Assembly (NCBI RefSeq): GCF_003481705.1
Contig: NZ_QULN01000009.1
Coordinates: forward strand, 1-64,000
Source: Butyricicoccus sp. OM04-18BH
Lineage (GTDB): Bacteria; Bacillota; Clostridia; Oscillospirales; Butyricicoccaceae
Reading direction: 5' to 3'
DNA length: 64,000 nt
The stretch's first letter is position 1; the number at the start of each line of letters is the position of its first letter. Positions 23,903 through 32,774 of this stretch are shown one piece after another. The position numbers were made by a program, and so were the translations under genes. Under the pieces are notes generated by a model that worked only from the letters and a program-made list of their open reading frames with translations, searched no databases and was not told where the DNA came from.

Positions 23903-24835
23903 GTGGATAGGCAGCTTCTTCCGAAAGCGCGGGAGGCGGGACAGACCATCATTCATGCGCTGCACGATGTCCCGCCGTTCTCCCGCTTGGACAGAAAGCA
24001 GTTTGAAGATTATCTCATGCAGGCGTTTTCCGAGGAAGCATTTACCGAGCTGAACGAGTATTTACAGCTCCCGATGGAGCAGCAGGCAGTCAGCAATATC
24101 ACAGGAGCGCATCCCTTGGCGGCGCTGCTGGTGCGCGTTATTCCAGTGCTGGGGCATTTGAGCTATTCCCTGCACCAGTACAAGAAAACTATGACGGCGT
24201 TTGCAGAATTTCTGCAAGAGAATGCCGAAATACGAACGCCTGCGGGATACGCCGCTGCATTCGGGCAGTTTTTCAGGGAGAATGCCACTTTGGAGGAAAG
24301 CAATCCTTCGTGGATGGCACTGACCAATGCGACGGTGCAGTATGTCCCCGCGATCCGTCCCGGCAATGCGGAGGCGCAGCTTGTCAAGCGGATGCATTTT
24401 GTATCCTTCGTTGGGATGTTCCGCGCCGAACTTTTTGAAGGTTTATGCGTCGGACACGCGCCGAGGAAATGCGCGGTCTGTGGGAAATGGTTTCTGACCA
24501 CTGACGCAAGATATGCCAAGTACTGTGACGGTCTGGCTCCCGGAGACAAACGTGGGCGCACCTGCCGTCAAGTCGGGAATCTCCGTGGCCGGGAGCAGCG
24601 GGAGCTTGCCGCAGATCATCCCATCAAGAAAATCTATACGAAGCGGTTCAACACGATCACACAGTATCTTGGGCGCGGCACGCTGGACGAGCAGACCGCC
24701 GCCGCAATGAAAGCACTGGCAAAAAGCAAGCTGGAAAAGGCCCTGCAAGACAGCGGCTATGCGCAGGGCGGCTATGCCGCCGAGATGGAGCAGGCGGCTC
24801 TGATGGCGGAAGCGAAAGAAACGATGGAGCGGTAA
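23903..24835 (+). CDS. DUF6076-like mobile-element protein
   Basis: 310 residues. I recognise the C-terminal treble-clef region: CAVCGKWFLTTDARYAKYCDG, with two Cys pairs (quoted in part as CAVCGKWF and KYCDG), then GRTCRQVG and a helical basic tail. This matches DUF6076-like proteins found beside primases and sigma-like genes in Firmicutes conjugative elements. The start (GTG 23903) lies in a frame that begins abruptly after the truncated primase, on the opposite strand, so the N-terminus may be missing. Function unknown; the Cys-rich motif suggests nucleic-acid binding. Confidence 0.6.
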   Translation: MDRQLLPKAREAGQTIIHALHDVPPFSRLDRKQFEDYLMQAFSEEAFTELNEYLQLPMEQQAVSNITGAHPLAALLVRVIPVLGHLSYSLHQYKKTMTAFAEFLQENAEIRTPAGYAAAFGQFFRENATLEESNPSWMALTNATVQYVPAIRPGNAEAQLVKRMHFVSFVGMFRAELFEGLCVGHAPRKCAVCGKWFLTTDARYAKYCDGLAPGDKRGRTCRQVGNLRGREQRELAADHPIKKIYTKRFNTITQYLGRGTLDEQTAAAMKALAKSKLEKALQDSGYAQGGYAAEMEQAALMAEAKETMER

Positions 24836-24865
24836 TGGAACGCCATAGCGGTGGGAGGTGCAGGC

Positions 24866-26041
24866 ATGGAGGATAACCGTGACAAACTGATACCGGCACA
24901 GCTTGCGGGCTGGACATGGGAGCTGTCCGGAACATCTTTCAGCTTGACCCGGAACCGCCGCAAATGGAGCTGAACGACTACATACGCGAAGCTGTCCGTC
25001 ACAAAGACCTTGCATACTTTTCCTTCTTCCTGCACCACGCTGAAAAGCGTCTGAATAGCGTGATTTACCGGTTTCTTACCCGCAATGGCATTGACCGCTA
25101 CGACCCGGCGCGGTTTCTGGACTACAAGCTGGAAGTCCTGCAAATGCTGCTGTACTGCCTGCCGAAGTTCGAACCGGCGCAGGAGACGGAGTTTCTGAAA
25201 TATGCAAAACATTATATCCAAAACGGGCTGCTGTTCTGCCGTATGATGGACGAAGCCGGTTCCTTTGCCAGTCTTGCGGAGTACCAACGTGTGCGGAAAA
25301 TTGGCGTGATTTACAACGATTCTGGCAAAAGCCGTGCGGAGGTCGTTTCCGAGTTTGCCATCCAAAGCGGATACAAGGACGAAAGCGGATCTGTGGATGA
25401 GCTGCTGATCATTGCCCAGCGCAACCGCAGCATTGTTTCCCTCTACCGCACGGAGCAGGATGAGGACGGCGAAGAAACCGGCAAGGATGTGACACGCGAC
25501 GATAGCTGGAACTACGCCGAAATCCTATGGAACGGAATACAGGCAAAGGCGGTCACGGCGGCGTTTGAGCAGCTTTCCTACAAAGAGCAATGGTATCTGG
25601 GCCATCTGCATGACCTGTGGGCGCGTCAGTCCCTTGTCCGCACAGTCCACCTTTGAAGATTTAGCGGTGGATTTTGAAGGAACGACAGCCAGCGGTGCGG
25701 AGCGATTCTACCGGCGCACATTAGACAAACTGCGGCTGAAGCTGCTGGAAAGCGGTGTGATCCATACCGTGACGCTGAAACAAACCGATATGCGAAAGAA
25801 GAACAAAAAAATAGCCGCCGCTGTCTACCTGTATCAGGCAGACAACGACGGCGAATGGGGCGAGCTGCGGTTTGATTTTGAAAACGGCACGGCGGAGATC
25901 GTAAAGCTGGCGGATTGGGACACGGTGAAAAGCAATATCTTTACAAAGACGGCGATACGGTTTGTTCAGAGATTGCCTGAGACGAGACTGCTGAAATCTA
26001 CAGTGGTTCCGTTTGAGATGGAAAGGCTGGATCTGATTTGA
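24866..26041 (+). pseudogene. Conserved element protein broken by two frameshifts
   Basis: ATG 24866 (GGGAGGTG upstream) starts MEDNRDKLIPAQLAG. After GW the frame is lost by one missing base near 24912 (TGGACATG where TGGGACATG would keep frame) and continues as AVRNIFQLDPEPPQMELND through SRAEVVSEFAIQSGY. A second shift lies at about 25590-25612, after SYKEQ, and the last frame reads AICMTCGRVSPLS, TFEDLAVDFEGTTASGAERF and FDFENGTAEIVKLADWD. Joined, it is one protein of about 390 residues that often follows DUF6076 genes in clostridial elements. Its exact role is not known to me; parts recall sigma-like regulators. Confidence 0.7.
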
Positions 26042-26067
26042 TCATGATGGAAAGCAAAATGACGCCG

Positions 26068-26096
26068 TTGACAACATCTTCGGATCGTGCTACAAT
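26068..26096 (+). promoter_or_regulatory. Promoter of the TetR gene
   Basis: TTGACA (26068-26073) and TACAAT (26091-26096), 17 bases apart, about 47 bases before the TetR start. Confidence 0.75.
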
Positions 26097-26142
26097 TTGA
26101 CTGAAATGAACAATATGGTCATAAATCCAAGGAGCGTGCGCA

Positions 26143-26721
26143 GTGGCTTTTACAGACGAACAGAATGAACAGATTCGCAATGACCTGATCCGGGAGGCCC
26201 GGCGCTGTGGCATTACCATTGGGATGCGAAAAACCTCTGTAGAGCAGCTGACGGAGGCCGTTGGGATCTCCAAGGGGTCATTTTACAAATTCTTTGATTC
26301 CAAAGAGCTGCTGTTTTTCACTGTACTGGAGGACATCCATACCGAGTGCTTCGCGGCAGCGCAGAAGTCCTTGCAGGAGAATACACCCCTGCTTCCTGCC
26401 GAACGCGCGGCAGCGGCGATCTTGGCTGCCTGCCGTTGGCTCTCCAAGACAAAAGCCTTTGTGTTCATCGAAAATGACGCAGATTTTCTTCTGCACCGGC
26501 TGCCGGAAGAAGTGAAGACCGCCCACTACCACGATGACGAGACGCACATCCGTACCCTGCTGGAGATGGGCGGCTTGCAGCCCAAGGGCGGTATGGCGCT
26601 GGCTGCCGCCACAGTGCGGGGCTTGATTTTAACCGTCTCCCATCAGGAGCAGATTGGGGTGCTCTATCCGCAGGTGCTGGAAACGCTGGTGCGGGGCGCC
26701 TGCCGGGAGCTATTTGCATAA
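26143..26721 (+). CDS. TetR/AcrR-family regulator of the methyltransferase-exporter cluster
   Basis: 192 residues. The N-terminal HTH reads IREARRCGITIGMRKTSV, then EQLTEAVGISKGSFYKFFDSK (in parts EAVGISKGSFYKFF, residues 37-50). The rest is an all-helical ligand domain with Cys, His and acidic residues (HYHDDETH near 133). It has its own promoter and a terminator directly after the stop. A perfect palindrome lies 40 bases after its stop and recurs before the ABC operon; it is the obvious operator. The start is weakly supported: GTG at 26143 with AAGGAG nine to ten bases upstream. By family knowledge it represses until an inducer, perhaps the cluster product or substrate, binds. Confidence 0.85.
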   Translation: MAFTDEQNEQIRNDLIREARRCGITIGMRKTSVEQLTEAVGISKGSFYKFFDSKELLFFTVLEDIHTECFAAAQKSLQENTPLLPAERAAAAILAACRWLSKTKAFVFIENDADFLLHRLPEEVKTAHYHDDETHIRTLLEMGGLQPKGGMALAAATVRGLILTVSHQEQIGVLYPQVLETLVRGACRELFA

Positions 26722-26724
26722 GCG

Positions 26725-26754
26725 GAAAAGCCGCAGTGATGCGGCTTTTCAAAA
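26725..26754 (+). terminator. Terminator of the TetR gene
   Basis: GAAAAGCCGCA (26725-26735) pairs perfectly with TGCGGCTTTTC (26740-26750). It separates the TetR gene from the operon behind it. Confidence 0.75.
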
Positions 26755-26761
26755 GGGATGC

Positions 26762-26779
26762 AGTTAGCCTACTCTAACT
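26762..26779 (+). promoter_or_regulatory. Palindromic operator 1 (AGTTAG-N6-CTAACT)
   Basis: Perfect 6+6 palindrome with a 6-base spacer, about 60 bases before the first methyltransferase. The identical arms and spacer length occur at 33657-33674 before the ABC exporter. Size and symmetry fit a TetR-type operator. Confidence 0.75.
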
Positions 26780-26837
26780 TACCTGTGTCATCTGTGTGAG
26801 TTGGAGGAGTTTAACATCTCGTTGTGAGGGCGAAATT

Positions 26838-27455
26838 ATGAGAAACAGTCAAAATTTCTGGGATAAAAACGCCGGGCGGTACGACCGCTTCATGCGCAAG
26901 GATGCAGCGGCTTACGAGCGGCTGTACGAGCTGCTGCGCCCTATGGTACGGCAAAAAAACGTGCTGGAACTGGCGACAGGCACGGGGCTGATCGCCAAAA
27001 ACATTGTAAGCGGTGCCGCTCATATTGAGGCCACAGATGCTTCGCCGGAGATGATCGCAGAAGCGAAGCGGGACAACCGATCCGCCAAGCTGCATTTCTC
27101 CGTGCAGGATATGTTCCACCTGCCTTATGCCTATGAAAGCTTTGACGTGGTCATCGTGGCCAATGCTTTGCACATTGTACCGGAGCCGGAGAAAGCCCTC
27201 TCTGAAATTCGTCGGGTGCTGAAAGAGGACGGGATACTGGTCGCACCGACCTTTACTCATGCCGGTAATGACTTTCGTGGAAAGGTCAAAGCATTTTTCA
27301 TGAAGCTGATGGGCTTCCCTCTCCACAGCAAGTGGACAAGCCACGAATATCTGGCATTTCTGCGGGAAAACGGCTGGACGGTGCGGAAAAGCACCGTGCT
27401 GAAAGCCTCGTTCCCGCTGACCTACGCAGAGTGCGTGAAATCGGAGGAAACATGA
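26838..27455 (+). CDS. Class I SAM methyltransferase 1
   Basis: 205 residues from ATG 26838 (GAGGGC upstream). Rossmann-fold SAM site: VLELATGTGLIAKN (about 41-54), acidic end of strand 2 in IEATDASPEM, then VVIVANALHIVPEPEKALSE and a RVLKEDGILVAP strand. It looks like a ubiE/COQ5-type small-molecule C- or O-methyltransferase. First gene of the operon behind operator 1; the next gene starts 1 base after its stop. Substrate unknown. Confidence 0.85.
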   Translation: MRNSQNFWDKNAGRYDRFMRKDAAAYERLYELLRPMVRQKNVLELATGTGLIAKNIVSGAAHIEATDASPEMIAEAKRDNRSAKLHFSVQDMFHLPYAYESFDVVIVANALHIVPEPEKALSEIRRVLKEDGILVAPTFTHAGNDFRGKVKAFFMKLMGFPLHSKWTSHEYLAFLRENGWTVRKSTVLKASFPLTYAECVKSEET

Positions 27456-27456
27456 C

Positions 27457-28254
27457 ATGAGAGAAAAGATCAAGCTCTCTGGCGTGCCGGAGACTATGCT
27501 GCAAACCATTTACGCAAGGGCGAAGGAGAGCCGGGGACGCGGCGCGATTCACGACGCAAAAGCGGAAGAACTCATCGAAAAGCTGGACTACGATTTTTCC
27601 CTTGCCGACAAAGATACGGCCATGCATAGCGGCGTTATCGCCCGGACCATTGTGCTGGATAAATTGACAAAATCGTGGCTTGCGGCGCATCCCGGCGCGG
27701 TGGTAATCAACATCGCCTGCGGGCTGGACACCCGGTGCTATCGGATGTCGGGTTACGCACATTGGTATAACCTCGATCTGCCGGAGACGATGGCGGTGCG
27801 GGAAAAGCTTCTGCCGGAAATCGGCACGATTTCGCAGATTGCTATGTCCGCCATGGACGATTGGGGTGGCGAAATCAGTGAGCTCAGCGAGCAGAATGTG
27901 CCGGTGCTGATCGTCATCGAGGGGCTGACCATGTATCTGTCAGAAGCGGATGTGCAACGCATATTTGCGGTCATTGCAAAACGCTTTTGCCAGGCAACTG
28001 TGTTCGTTGAAACTATGAATCCGATGGTTGTCAAGCGGTTCAAGGAAAAATCCATTGATGCGAACAACGCAAAATTTACATGGGGCGTGAAGAATGGTGA
28101 AGCCCTTGCAGAATTGCTGCCGGACTTCCGATTTGTCGAAGAACATAGTCTTTGCGAAGGAATGGCGGTGTTTGCACCGGTTTATAAGGTGTTGGATAAG
28201 CTGTCTATCGTTCGGAATATCTCGAATAAGCTCATTGTTTTGGAAAAAGTATAA
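27457..28254 (+). CDS. LCM/PPM1-like SAM methyltransferase 2
   Basis: 265 residues of the leucine carboxyl methyltransferase-like family (PF04072), which in bacteria often acts on natural products. Signature parts: VVINIACGLDTRCYRM (residues 86-101), WYNLDLPETMAVREKLLPE, and VLIVIEGLTMYLSEADVQRI. A second protein of this kind ends the operon (32764), suggesting duplicated or sequential methylation. The ATG is one base after the previous stop. Confidence 0.8.
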   Translation: MREKIKLSGVPETMLQTIYARAKESRGRGAIHDAKAEELIEKLDYDFSLADKDTAMHSGVIARTIVLDKLTKSWLAAHPGAVVINIACGLDTRCYRMSGYAHWYNLDLPETMAVREKLLPEIGTISQIAMSAMDDWGGEISELSEQNVPVLIVIEGLTMYLSEADVQRIFAVIAKRFCQATVFVETMNPMVVKRFKEKSIDANNAKFTWGVKNGEALAELLPDFRFVEEHSLCEGMAVFAPVYKVLDKLSIVRNISNKLIVLEKV

Positions 28255-28266
28255 GGAGGCGGCAAG

Positions 28267-28884
28267 ATGTCATTTTTTGAAAACACCCGCAAGCCTGTAG
28301 GGCTTGGTGGAAAAATCATGGTCGTCATGATGAACCTGGGGCACAGTCCCGTGGCGCGCTGGGGGCTTCAATTTCTGAATGCTGCGCCGGATGCCAAGGT
28401 GCTGGACTGCGGCTGCGGTGGCGGTGCGAACATGAAAAGGCTGCTGAAAAAATGCCCGCAGGGTATCGTGAAGGGCATCGACTATTCGCCCGTCAGCGTG
28501 GAGAAGACGAAAAAGGTCAACGAGACCGCCATCGCGGAGGGGCGCTGTGCCGTCCTGCAAGGCAGCGTGGCGGATATGATCTTCGTAGATGACTGGTTTG
28601 ATGCGGTCACGGCCTTTGAAACGGTCTACTTCTGGCCTGATCTGCTGCAGTGCTTTCGGGAGGTCTGCCGGGTGCTGAAACCCGGCGGGACATTACTCAT
28701 CTGCAACGAAAGCAACGGCGATACGGACAAGGACAAGAAGTGGACGGAGATCATCGGCGGCATGACCATATACAGCGGCGATGAGCTGAAAACATTTCTG
28801 GAAAACGCTGGATTCTGCAATGTTCAAATCCATAAAAACAAAATGGGCTGGCTCTGCGTGATAGGACAGAAGCGGGAGGAATAA
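28267..28884 (+). CDS. Class I SAM methyltransferase 3
   Basis: 205 residues from ATG 28267 with AAGGAGGCG upstream. SAM motif VLDCGCGGGANMKRLL (about 44-59), IDYSPVSVEK, a FETVYFWPDLLQCF segment and VLKPGGTLLICNE. Typical ubiE-like fold. Tightly packed between methyltransferase 2 (12 bases) and a small membrane protein (3 bases), hence cotranscribed. Confidence 0.85.
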   Translation: MSFFENTRKPVGLGGKIMVVMMNLGHSPVARWGLQFLNAAPDAKVLDCGCGGGANMKRLLKKCPQGIVKGIDYSPVSVEKTKKVNETAIAEGRCAVLQGSVADMIFVDDWFDAVTAFETVYFWPDLLQCFREVCRVLKPGGTLLICNESNGDTDKDKKWTEIIGGMTIYSGDELKTFLENAGFCNVQIHKNKMGWLCVIGQKREE

Positions 28885-28887
28885 GGA

Positions 28888-29373
28888 ATGCTGCTGCAAA
28901 CGATTCCGGAAGGACTGGGGCTGGGGGCGCTGCTGGTCGTGGTGTGCACCATCGGCATCCACAAGGGCGCTGTCGGCATGGTGCATTTGTATGACGCGAA
29001 GGTACAGGAACGGTGCGTTGCGCTGGGGCTGACCACAAGGGAGAAGATCAAACGGAACGCGCTGTGCTTCAAGGCGATCTGCATTCCAATCTACCTTTTT
29101 TATGTGCTTCTTTGCGTGTATGCCATCAACGGTGCGCAGACATTTTGGGGCGGCTTCTGGCAGTGCTTTGTAATCCTGTCTGTGATGAATCTCATCGACC
29201 GGTTTGGCATTGACGGCTACTGGGTCGGACACACAGGGGCATGGGTGATCCCGGGGACAGAGGATCTGATGCCGTATATCTCAAAAGCCGATAAGCAAAA
29301 GAAATGGCTGTTCGGAACCGTGGGAATGGCCGTGATTTCCCTGCTCCTTGCGGGACTCGGACTGCTGCTGTAA
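28888..29373 (+). CDS. Small membrane protein of the methyltransferase operon
   Basis: 161 residues with four likely membrane spans: GLGALLVVVCTIGI (about 10-25), IPIYLFYVLLCVYAI (about 68-84), FWQCFVILSVMNLI (about 90-105) and GMAVISLLLAGLGLLL at the C-terminus. A polar loop DGYWVGHTGAWVIPGTEDLM lies between spans 3 and 4 and carries His, Trp and Glu that could form a site. Family not recognised. The GAGGAATAAGG at the end of the previous gene serves as ribosome site. Confidence 0.65.
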   Translation: MLLQTIPEGLGLGALLVVVCTIGIHKGAVGMVHLYDAKVQERCVALGLTTREKIKRNALCFKAICIPIYLFYVLLCVYAINGAQTFWGGFWQCFVILSVMNLIDRFGIDGYWVGHTGAWVIPGTEDLMPYISKADKQKKWLFGTVGMAVISLLLAGLGLLL

Positions 29374-29386
29374 GGAGGAAATGCCG

Positions 29387-30250
29387 ATGTCAAAGAAAGC
29401 GACCGAATTTCAGAAAAGAGAAATGAGCAAGATGTACCGCGGCAAGGAAATATTCAAGCCGCTGAACACCGGCTGGGTGGATGAGCGCGTGGCCTGCGTG
29501 CGGGAGTGGGTGGCGAACATCTTCTTCTACCGCAAGGGCGACACGACCATCATGATCGACGCCGGATACAACTACGACCGGCTGGAGGAAAAGATGGGCT
29601 GGCTGGGCATTGATCCAACGTCCATCCGGCACATCCTCATCACCCATCAGGACACCGACCACGTGGGTGCGGTGGAGGCAGACAGCCCCGGTTTGTTCCG
29701 GAGCGCAAAGCTCTATATCGGCGAGATTGAAAACCGGTATCTCACCGGCGAGGTGCGCCGCAAGGTCATTTATCACCTCTACAAGCTGCCGCAGGTGAGC
29801 ATCCATAACGAAAAAGTGCTGCTCACAGATGGTCAAATACTTGATATCGACGGCATCAAAATCGAGTGTTTTCTCGTCCCCGGCCATACCTGGGGGCATA
29901 TGGTCTATCTCATTGACGACAAATATCTCTTCACCGGCGACACTATCTGGTTCGGCGCGGACGGCGGCTACAGTTTCATTTCCTCTCTGGCAGAAAGCAA
30001 CAAACTGGCGGTAAAGTCGCTGGCGGCGCTGGAGCAGAAGCTGCAAAGCCGTGACCTGCATCCGCTGTTTCTCACCGGTCACACCGGCTGGACGGACAAC
30101 TTCGAGTTCGCCTTTGCCCATAAGGACAAGCTTTGCTCACCGTTCCAAAAGCGGGTTCCCGACCCCACCGCGCCTTACGACGCTTATGATGAATCGGACG
30201 ACACGGAAAAAATGGCAAAGAGCGGGTTCCTGAAGGGAGTGGGGAGATGA
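29387..30250 (+). CDS. Metallo-beta-lactamase-fold hydrolase with HxDxDH site
   Basis: 287 residues. ATG 29387 is chosen because AAGGAGG lies 8 bases upstream; ATG 29381 is the alternative. Metal site: ITHQDTDHVGAVE (about 83), where the usual second His of HxHxDH is Asp; PGHTWGHM (about 166), FTGDTIWFG (about 183) and FLTGHTGW near the C-terminus. This variant occurs in several MBL hydrolases. Likely hydrolyses an ester, thioester or lactone of the cluster substrate; unproven. Overlaps the next gene by 4 bases (ATGA). Confidence 0.8.
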   Translation: MSKKATEFQKREMSKMYRGKEIFKPLNTGWVDERVACVREWVANIFFYRKGDTTIMIDAGYNYDRLEEKMGWLGIDPTSIRHILITHQDTDHVGAVEADSPGLFRSAKLYIGEIENRYLTGEVRRKVIYHLYKLPQVSIHNEKVLLTDGQILDIDGIKIECFLVPGHTWGHMVYLIDDKYLFTGDTIWFGADGGYSFISSLAESNKLAVKSLAALEQKLQSRDLHPLFLTGHTGWTDNFEFAFAHKDKLCSPFQKRVPDPTAPYDAYDESDDTEKMAKSGFLKGVGR

Positions 30251-31023
30251 AGGTTTATTCCTTCGGCGCAGAAAATGCCCCGGTCATCCTACTGCTTCCC
30301 GGCACCTGCTGCCACTGGAAGGGCAATTTTGGACGGGTCATTCCGCTGCTGTCGGACAGCTATCGCGTTCTCTGCATCAGCTACGACGGCTTCGATGAAA
30401 CGGAACATACCGAGTTTCCCACTATGCTGGAGGAAACAGAGAAAATAGAAGCTTACATTCAGGAGCATAGCGGCGGACATATCCGGGCGGCCTACGGCTG
30501 CTCGCTGGGCGGCTCCTTTGTAGGGCTGTTGGCGGCGCGGAGGAATATTCATATGGATTACGGAATTCTCGGCAGCTCTGATCTTGACCAAGCATCTCCC
30601 ATTGCGGCAAAGCTGCAAACAAATCTGCTCCTGCCGCTGATTTATCCGTTTATTCGAGACGGACGGTTCAAGAGTCGATTGCTGCAAAAACGCCTCACGC
30701 AGCGAAAGTCGGAAATGGGCGGCTATGTGCAAGCGTTCATGGAGATGCTCGGCGGCGCACGACCTTATGTGACCGTGCAGAGCTGCAAGAATCAGTTCTA
30801 TTCCGACCTTGTCACCCCGCTGCCGGACAAGATCAACGTTCCGGGAACAGAGATTCATATTTTCTATGCGCTCAAAATGGGTGAGAAATACCGCGAGCGC
30901 TATGAACGGCACTTTGCAAATCCAGCCATTCACGAGCAGGACTTGCAGCACGAGGAGCTGCTGGCCTGTTATCCGGAGTGCTGGGTGCAGTTGGTGAAGG
31001 ATATCATGGAGGGAAAGCAATGA
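30247..31023 (+). CDS. Alpha/beta hydrolase 1
   Basis: 258 residues. Oxyanion region VILLLPGTCCHWKGNF (14-29), nucleophile elbow GCSLGGSF (about 84-91, Ser in GxSxG), and a C-terminal HEQDLQHEELL region that may hold the His. Substrate unknown. A truncated relative of the same N-terminal type lies at 32601. The ATG overlaps the MBL gene stop, and its own stop overlaps the next ATG, so translation is coupled throughout. Confidence 0.75.
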   Translation: MKVYSFGAENAPVILLLPGTCCHWKGNFGRVIPLLSDSYRVLCISYDGFDETEHTEFPTMLEETEKIEAYIQEHSGGHIRAAYGCSLGGSFVGLLAARRNIHMDYGILGSSDLDQASPIAAKLQTNLLLPLIYPFIRDGRFKSRLLQKRLTQRKSEMGGYVQAFMEMLGGARPYVTVQSCKNQFYSDLVTPLPDKINVPGTEIHIFYALKMGEKYRERYERHFANPAIHEQDLQHEELLACYPECWVQLVKDIMEGKQ

Positions 31024-31952
31024 AGCATCGGCACTTTGATGTGGGAACCGCCGGCTTTTACGGCGCGTACTGGGCGTGTGCCGGCGGATCGGACTGCGCG
31101 GTCATTGCGATGATTGGTGACGATCCGGAGGATCGGCTGGCCCGCTCGGCGGCGAAATGGCTTGGTGCTCGGGGCATAAACGTCCTCACCATGTCGCCGG
31201 GGGAAAAGGACTACGGCCATCACAATTACCCACTGGAGCGCATGGAGGCGGCCATTTCATGGCTGAAGGCCAACGGCAACCATAAAATCGGCATTGCCGG
31301 GGCGTCGACCACCGGAACGCTTGCGCTGACGGCGGCGGCCATGTTCCCGGAGATCACCCTGACCATTGCCATGACGCCCAGCGACTTTGTGTGGCAGGGC
31401 TTTATGCAGGGCAAGAAGGACGGCTGCAAGGAGTGGCCGGTCGAGGGCGAATCGCTGTTTTCCTACGCAGGCAAACCGCTGCCCTATATGCCGTTTTGCT
31501 ATCAGCACCCGGACTATTGGTACTGTATCGCCGCCGAGAGCAAACGCACCGGCGATATGGTAAACTCCCGCAAGCTGTTTGACGATTCCGAGGCGGCGCA
31601 CCCGATCGAGCCGGAGGAGTATATTCCCGTCGAGAACATCCATGGCAAGCTGCTGCTCATCGGCGCGGAGGACGACGTGCTGTGGGATGCCGCCAGATAC
31701 ATCCACCGCATGGAAAAGCGCCTTGCGGAAAAGCCGCATGAATGCGAGATTGAAACAATGGTTTATGCTCACGGCACCCACTTTGTCTTTCCGGAGGGGA
31801 TGCTGAAAATCATGCTGCCGGTTGGCTCCGGCCTGTTTGTAAAGCTGGCGTTTCAGGCGGCAAAGAAATATCCCAAGGAATGCCGCCAGACCCGGAAAGA
31901 CATCGAGAAGCGGATGAACCGGACTCTGGCGGAATGGAAAGGAGCGAAGTGA
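31020..31952 (+). CDS. Alpha/beta hydrolase 2, BAAT/acyl-CoA thioesterase-like
   Basis: 310 residues from ATG 31020, overlapping the previous stop. Resembles the C-terminal domain of bile-acid-CoA:amino-acid N-acyltransferase and acyl-CoA thioester hydrolases: IGIAGASTTGTLALTAA with Ser in GxSxxG (about 90), LLIGAEDDVLWDA with the Asp (about 210) and YAHGTHFVFPE with the His (about 245). Complete catalytic triad. May transfer or hydrolyse an acyl group on the cluster substrate. Confidence 0.75.
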   Translation: MKHRHFDVGTAGFYGAYWACAGGSDCAVIAMIGDDPEDRLARSAAKWLGARGINVLTMSPGEKDYGHHNYPLERMEAAISWLKANGNHKIGIAGASTTGTLALTAAAMFPEITLTIAMTPSDFVWQGFMQGKKDGCKEWPVEGESLFSYAGKPLPYMPFCYQHPDYWYCIAAESKRTGDMVNSRKLFDDSEAAHPIEPEEYIPVENIHGKLLLIGAEDDVLWDAARYIHRMEKRLAEKPHECEIETMVYAHGTHFVFPEGMLKIMLPVGSGLFVKLAFQAAKKYPKECRQTRKDIEKRMNRTLAEWKGAK

Positions 31953-31953
31953 G

Positions 31954-32589
31954 ATGCGTTGGATGGGAATGCCCATAGCCATATGGGCAGTGTTTGCGAA
32001 GTCCTTTCAAGCGCAGTTGACGGCGGTACTAGGCTATGACCCGGACACCGCACGTAAGATCACGGAAAAGGCCAAGCCGAAGTACCGTGAGATCATCGCA
32101 AAGCTGCCCGAATTTGAAAAAGGTGATCGGTTCAGCATGAACATCATTGGCTGCGCCATGCTGGGGGCGTTCGTCCTCTGTATGCCGAAGCGACCGGATA
32201 CGGAGTCGCTAACGGTATACTATGAGAACGCTCAGATGACGCCGCTGATGAAATGGTTCTGCCGAAGAAGCGGCAAGTCGAAGTTCACGCCCAAGGATAT
32301 TGCCGGGATGAAAGCCACCGCGGCCCGGAAAGCGGCCGACCGCAACCCCTACTCGTGGAACATGGACTTCATCGAATACCCGGACGGCAGCGGCTACGAG
32401 GGACGCTTTACGAAATGCGGCATCTGCACGCTGATGAAGGAGCTGGGGCTTTATGACCTGACCCCCGCCATGTGCCATTTGGACTACGCCATGAGCAAAG
32501 CGGGCGGCGTGACGAACTTTGTGCGGCAGTATACCTTGGCCTCCGGCGGCCCCTACTGCGACTGTGGGTATAAAAAGAAACAAGGGTGA
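31954..32589 (+). CDS. L-2-amino-thiazoline-4-carboxylate hydrolase-like protein
   Basis: 211 residues matching the ATC hydrolase-like family (PF14196): GDRFSMNIIGCAMLGAF, then NMDFIEYPDGSGYEGRFT, KCGICTLMKELGLYDLTPAMC and a Cys-containing end GGPYCDCGYKK. In Pseudomonas the namesake opens a thiazoline ring toward cysteine; the wider family is found in Clostridia with unknown substrates. The Cys residues are conserved in place. Starts 1 base after the previous stop. Confidence 0.7.
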   Translation: MRWMGMPIAIWAVFAKSFQAQLTAVLGYDPDTARKITEKAKPKYREIIAKLPEFEKGDRFSMNIIGCAMLGAFVLCMPKRPDTESLTVYYENAQMTPLMKWFCRRSGKSKFTPKDIAGMKATAARKAADRNPYSWNMDFIEYPDGSGYEGRFTKCGICTLMKELGLYDLTPAMCHLDYAMSKAGGVTNFVRQYTLASGGPYCDCGYKKKQG

Positions 32590-32600
32590 GGTGAGTAGCA

Positions 32601-32774
32601 TTGAAATACTTTGAATTCGGACAGGAGCACCCGGAACTGATGGTGATGCTCCACGGCGGCGTATGCTATCGCGGCGCACTGCCGGTGGCGGAGGAAATGG
32701 CAAAGACCTATGGCAGGCGTTGGAGACAGAGTGTGGGAATTACTTGCAGGGAGGGGGAAAACCATGAACTATAA
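32601..32774 (+). pseudogene. N-terminal fragment of a third alpha/beta hydrolase
   Basis: TTG 32601 with GAGGTGAG upstream. The product starts MKYFEFGQEHPELMVMLHGG, the same opening as alpha/beta hydrolase 1 (first strand and oxyanion LHGG), then drifts after MAKTYG and stops after 57 residues inside the next gene. The nucleophile and His parts are missing; an internal deletion removed them. Confidence 0.6.
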
